This document shows, one piece after another, positions 62,059 to 64,000 of a stretch of DNA of 64,000 nt. Numbering within the stretch: position 1 is the first letter of the stretch; each line of letters begins with the position of its first letter. Source of the stretch: Serratia fonticola (GTDB lineage: Bacteria; Pseudomonadota; Gammaproteobacteria; Enterobacterales; Enterobacteriaceae); contig NZ_VFMK01000001.1 in assembly GCF_006715025.1 (NCBI RefSeq), positions 3,534,001 to 3,598,000 of the forward strand. The letters run 5' to 3'. Under the pieces are notes generated by a model. The model was not told the DNA's origin, ran no database searches, and worked only from the letters and a program-made list of their open reading frames with translations. Position numbers and translations under genes: made by a program.

Positions 62059-63723
62059 ATGAAATCGAAAAGATTTGAAGCATTGGCAAAACGTCCGGTC
62101 AATCAGGATGGGTTTGTCAAAGAGTGGATCGAGGAAGGCTTTATTGCCATGGAAAGCCCCAACGATCCTAAACCGTCGATCAAAATCGTCGGTGGCACGG
62201 TGACCGAGCTGGATGGAAAACCCCAAAGCGAATTTGACCTTATCGATCACTTCATCGCTCGCTACGGCATCAACCTGGCTCGCGCAGAAGAAGTGATGGC
62301 GATGGACTCGGTGAAGCTGGCGAACATGCTGTGCGATCCCAACGTGCCCCGCACCACGATTGTCCCGCTGACCACCGCAATGACACCGGCCAAGATCGTG
62401 GAAGTGGTATCGCACATGAACGTGGTGGAAATGATGATGTCGATGCAGAAGATGCGCGCACGCCGCACGCCATCCCAGCAGGCACACGTCACCAACGTGA
62501 AAGATAACCCGGTGCAAATCGCTGCCGATGCCGCTGAAGGGGCATTCCGCGGATTTGACGAGCAGGAGACCACCGTCGCCGTAGCTCGTTACGCCCCGTT
62601 TAACGCCATTGCCCTGCTCGTGGGCTCACAAATCGGCCGCCCCGGCGTTCTGACGCAGTGTTCCCTGGAGGAGGCCACCGAACTCAAACTCGGTATGCTC
62701 GGCCACACCTGTTACGCCGAAACCATCTCCGTCTACGGTACTGAACCGGTGTTTACCGACGGTGATGATACCCCGTGGTCGAAAGGTTTTCTGGCCTCTT
62801 CTTATGCCTCGCGCGGGCTGAAAATGCGCTTTACCTCCGGCTCTGGCTCAGAGGTACAAATGGGCTATGCGGAAGGCAAATCCATGCTCTACCTGGAGGC
62901 ACGCTGCATCTACATCACCAAAGCGGCTGGCGTTCAGGGGCTGCAAAATGGCTCCGTCAGTTGCGTTGGCGTACCTTCCGCCGTGCCATCGGGGATCCGC
63001 GCCATTCTGGCAGAAAACCTGATTTGCTCCGCGCTGGATCTGGAATGTGCCTCCAGTAACGACCAGACCTTTACCCACTCGGACATGCGTCGTACGGCAC
63101 GTCTGCTAATGCAGTTCCTGCCTGGCACCGACTTTATTTCTTCGGGTTATTCCGCCGTACCCAATTACGACAACATGTTTGCCGGTTCCAACGAAGACGC
63201 GGAAGACTTTGATGACTACAACGTGCTGCAACGCGATCTGAAAGTGGATGGTGGCCTGCGCCCGGTACGTGAAGAAGACGTCGTGGCTATCCGCAATAAA
63301 GCGGCGCGCGCCTTGCAAGCCGTATTTGCCGGTATGGGATTGCCGCCAATCACTGACGAAGAGGTCACCGCCGCCACCTATGCCCACGGCTCGAAAGATA
63401 TGCCAGAGCGTAACATCGTCGAAGACATCAAGTTCGCCCAAGAGATCATCAGCAAGAACCGCACCGGTCTGGAAGTGATTAAGGCGCTGGCACAAGGCGG
63501 CTTCGAAGACGTGGCGCAAGACATGCTCAACATCCAGAAGGCCAAGATTGCCGGTGACTACCTGCATACCTCGGCGATCATCGTGGGCGACAGCCAGGTG
63601 CTGTCAGCCGTCAATGACGTCAATGACTATGCGGGTCCGGCAACCGGTTATCGCTTGCAGGGCGCTCGCTGGGAAGAGATCAAAAACATTCCTAACGCAC
63701 TTGATCCTAATGAGATCGATTAA
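62059..63723 (+). CDS. pduC: B12-dependent propanediol dehydratase large subunit PduC
   Basis: A 554-residue catalytic subunit of the adenosylcobalamin-dependent diol dehydratase, which converts 1,2-propanediol to propionaldehyde. It has the same length and near identity to Salmonella PduC along the whole chain (MKSKRFEALAKRPVNQDGFV at the start, GVLTQCSLEEATELKLGMLG, SGSGSEVQMGYAEGKSMLYL, GALDPNEID-like NALDPNEID at the end). It acts inside the shell as (PduCDE)2. GTGAGGC precedes the ATG. Confidence 0.98.
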   Translation: MKSKRFEALAKRPVNQDGFVKEWIEEGFIAMESPNDPKPSIKIVGGTVTELDGKPQSEFDLIDHFIARYGINLARAEEVMAMDSVKLANMLCDPNVPRTTIVPLTTAMTPAKIVEVVSHMNVVEMMMSMQKMRARRTPSQQAHVTNVKDNPVQIAADAAEGAFRGFDEQETTVAVARYAPFNAIALLVGSQIGRPGVLTQCSLEEATELKLGMLGHTCYAETISVYGTEPVFTDGDDTPWSKGFLASSYASRGLKMRFTSGSGSEVQMGYAEGKSMLYLEARCIYITKAAGVQGLQNGSVSCVGVPSAVPSGIRAILAENLICSALDLECASSNDQTFTHSDMRRTARLLMQFLPGTDFISSGYSAVPNYDNMFAGSNEDAEDFDDYNVLQRDLKVDGGLRPVREEDVVAIRNKAARALQAVFAGMGLPPITDEEVTAATYAHGSKDMPERNIVEDIKFAQEIISKNRTGLEVIKALAQGGFEDVAQDMLNIQKAKIAGDYLHTSAIIVGDSQVLSAVNDVNDYAGPATGYRLQGARWEEIKNIPNALDPNEID

Positions 63724-63735
63724 GGGGTTCACGCC

Positions 63736-64000
63736 ATGGTGGATATTAACGAAAAACTACTGCGCCAAATCATTGAGGGCGTGCTGCAGGAAATGCAGAT
63801 AGACCAGAAAGTGGTCTCCTTCCACACGGATACCGTGCAACCGGCCCCGGTGACCGCTGCGGTAACCCCAGAGGGGGGATTCCTGACCGAAGTGGGGGAA
63901 GCCAAGCCCGGTAACAGCCAGGATGAAGTCATTATTGCCGTTGGCCCGGCTTTTGGCCTGTCGCAGACGGTCAACATCGTCGGTCTGCCGCACAAGAACA
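63736..64000 (+). CDS. pduD: Propanediol dehydratase medium subunit PduD (5' part)
   Basis: The first 88 codons of PduD, cut by the window end. The N-terminal helix INEKLLRQIIEGVLQEM is the encapsulation signal that targets the diol dehydratase into the Pdu shell; then a variable linker (VQPAPVTAAVTPEGG) and the folded start FLTEVGEAKPGN, DEVIIAVGPAFGLSQTVNIV, matching Salmonella PduD. AAGGGG lies before the ATG at 63736, 12 bases after pduC. Later pdu genes continue beyond the window. Confidence 0.95.
   Translation, partial: MVDINEKLLRQIIEGVLQEMQIDQKVVSFHTDTVQPAPVTAAVTPEGGFLTEVGEAKPGNSQDEVIIAVGPAFGLSQTVNIVGLPHKN

Overview
The window reads as chromosomal DNA of an enterobacterium of the Yersiniaceae, most likely Serratia or a close relative. 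Evidence: E. coli-like blocks (solA, yceJ-yceI-trhO, lpxL/mdtG, msyB-yceK-opgH-opgG/opgC, uvrY-uvrC-pgsA-tRNA-Gly-tRNA-Cys-tRNA-Leu, yecF, cycA) give near-E. coli proteins but are interspersed with genes E. coli lacks at these places. The genus call is an inference; no database search was possible.

Layout. 1-19043: housekeeping and envelope genes: the end of solA, a LuxR-type regulator, the TqsA exporter, a cytochrome b561/YceI pair, the tRNA hydroxylase TrhO, an Old Yellow Enzyme, the lipid A acyltransferase LpxL, two MFS transporters, and the osmoregulated periplasmic glucan genes opgGH and opgC read divergently. 19044-25289: the K+/H+ antiporter CvrA, a gene-poor stretch with a probable sigma-E/Fur-controlled unit and tiny genes, then the osmoprotectant importer ProP. 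25290-32803: an Ala/Lys/Pro-rich orphan, a broken ABC-ATPase remnant, three tRNAs, pgsA-uvrC-uvrY, yecF-ydgC and a universal stress protein. 32804-40560: CycA, a DMT exporter with a divergent XRE-cupin regulator that share repeated operators, further regulators and several orphan genes.

40650-64000: a cob-pdu locus laid out as in Salmonella. Twenty-one genes on the minus strand (cbiA to cobT) encode the oxygen-independent cobalamin pathway plus the CbiMNQO cobalt transporter. They follow a B12 riboswitch whose terminator ends directly against the cbiA start codon. Upstream come pocR and pduF on the minus strand, then the divergent pduA-B-C-D operon on the plus strand, cut off by the window end inside pduD. 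Together they make adenosylcobalamin and use it in the microcompartment-enclosed diol dehydratase for 1,2-propanediol breakdown; PocR is expected to induce both halves and B12 to repress the cbi half.

Most notable: a run of ten G residues between the pocR Shine-Dalgarno region and its start codon (possible phase-variable switch); a sigma-E-like promoter with an overlapping Fur-box-like palindrome leading to a 37-codon membrane-peptide ORF and a strong terminator; duplicated 16-bp operators 50 bp apart between an exporter and a regulator; direct repeats between opgG and opgC; and convincing genes of under 60 codons.
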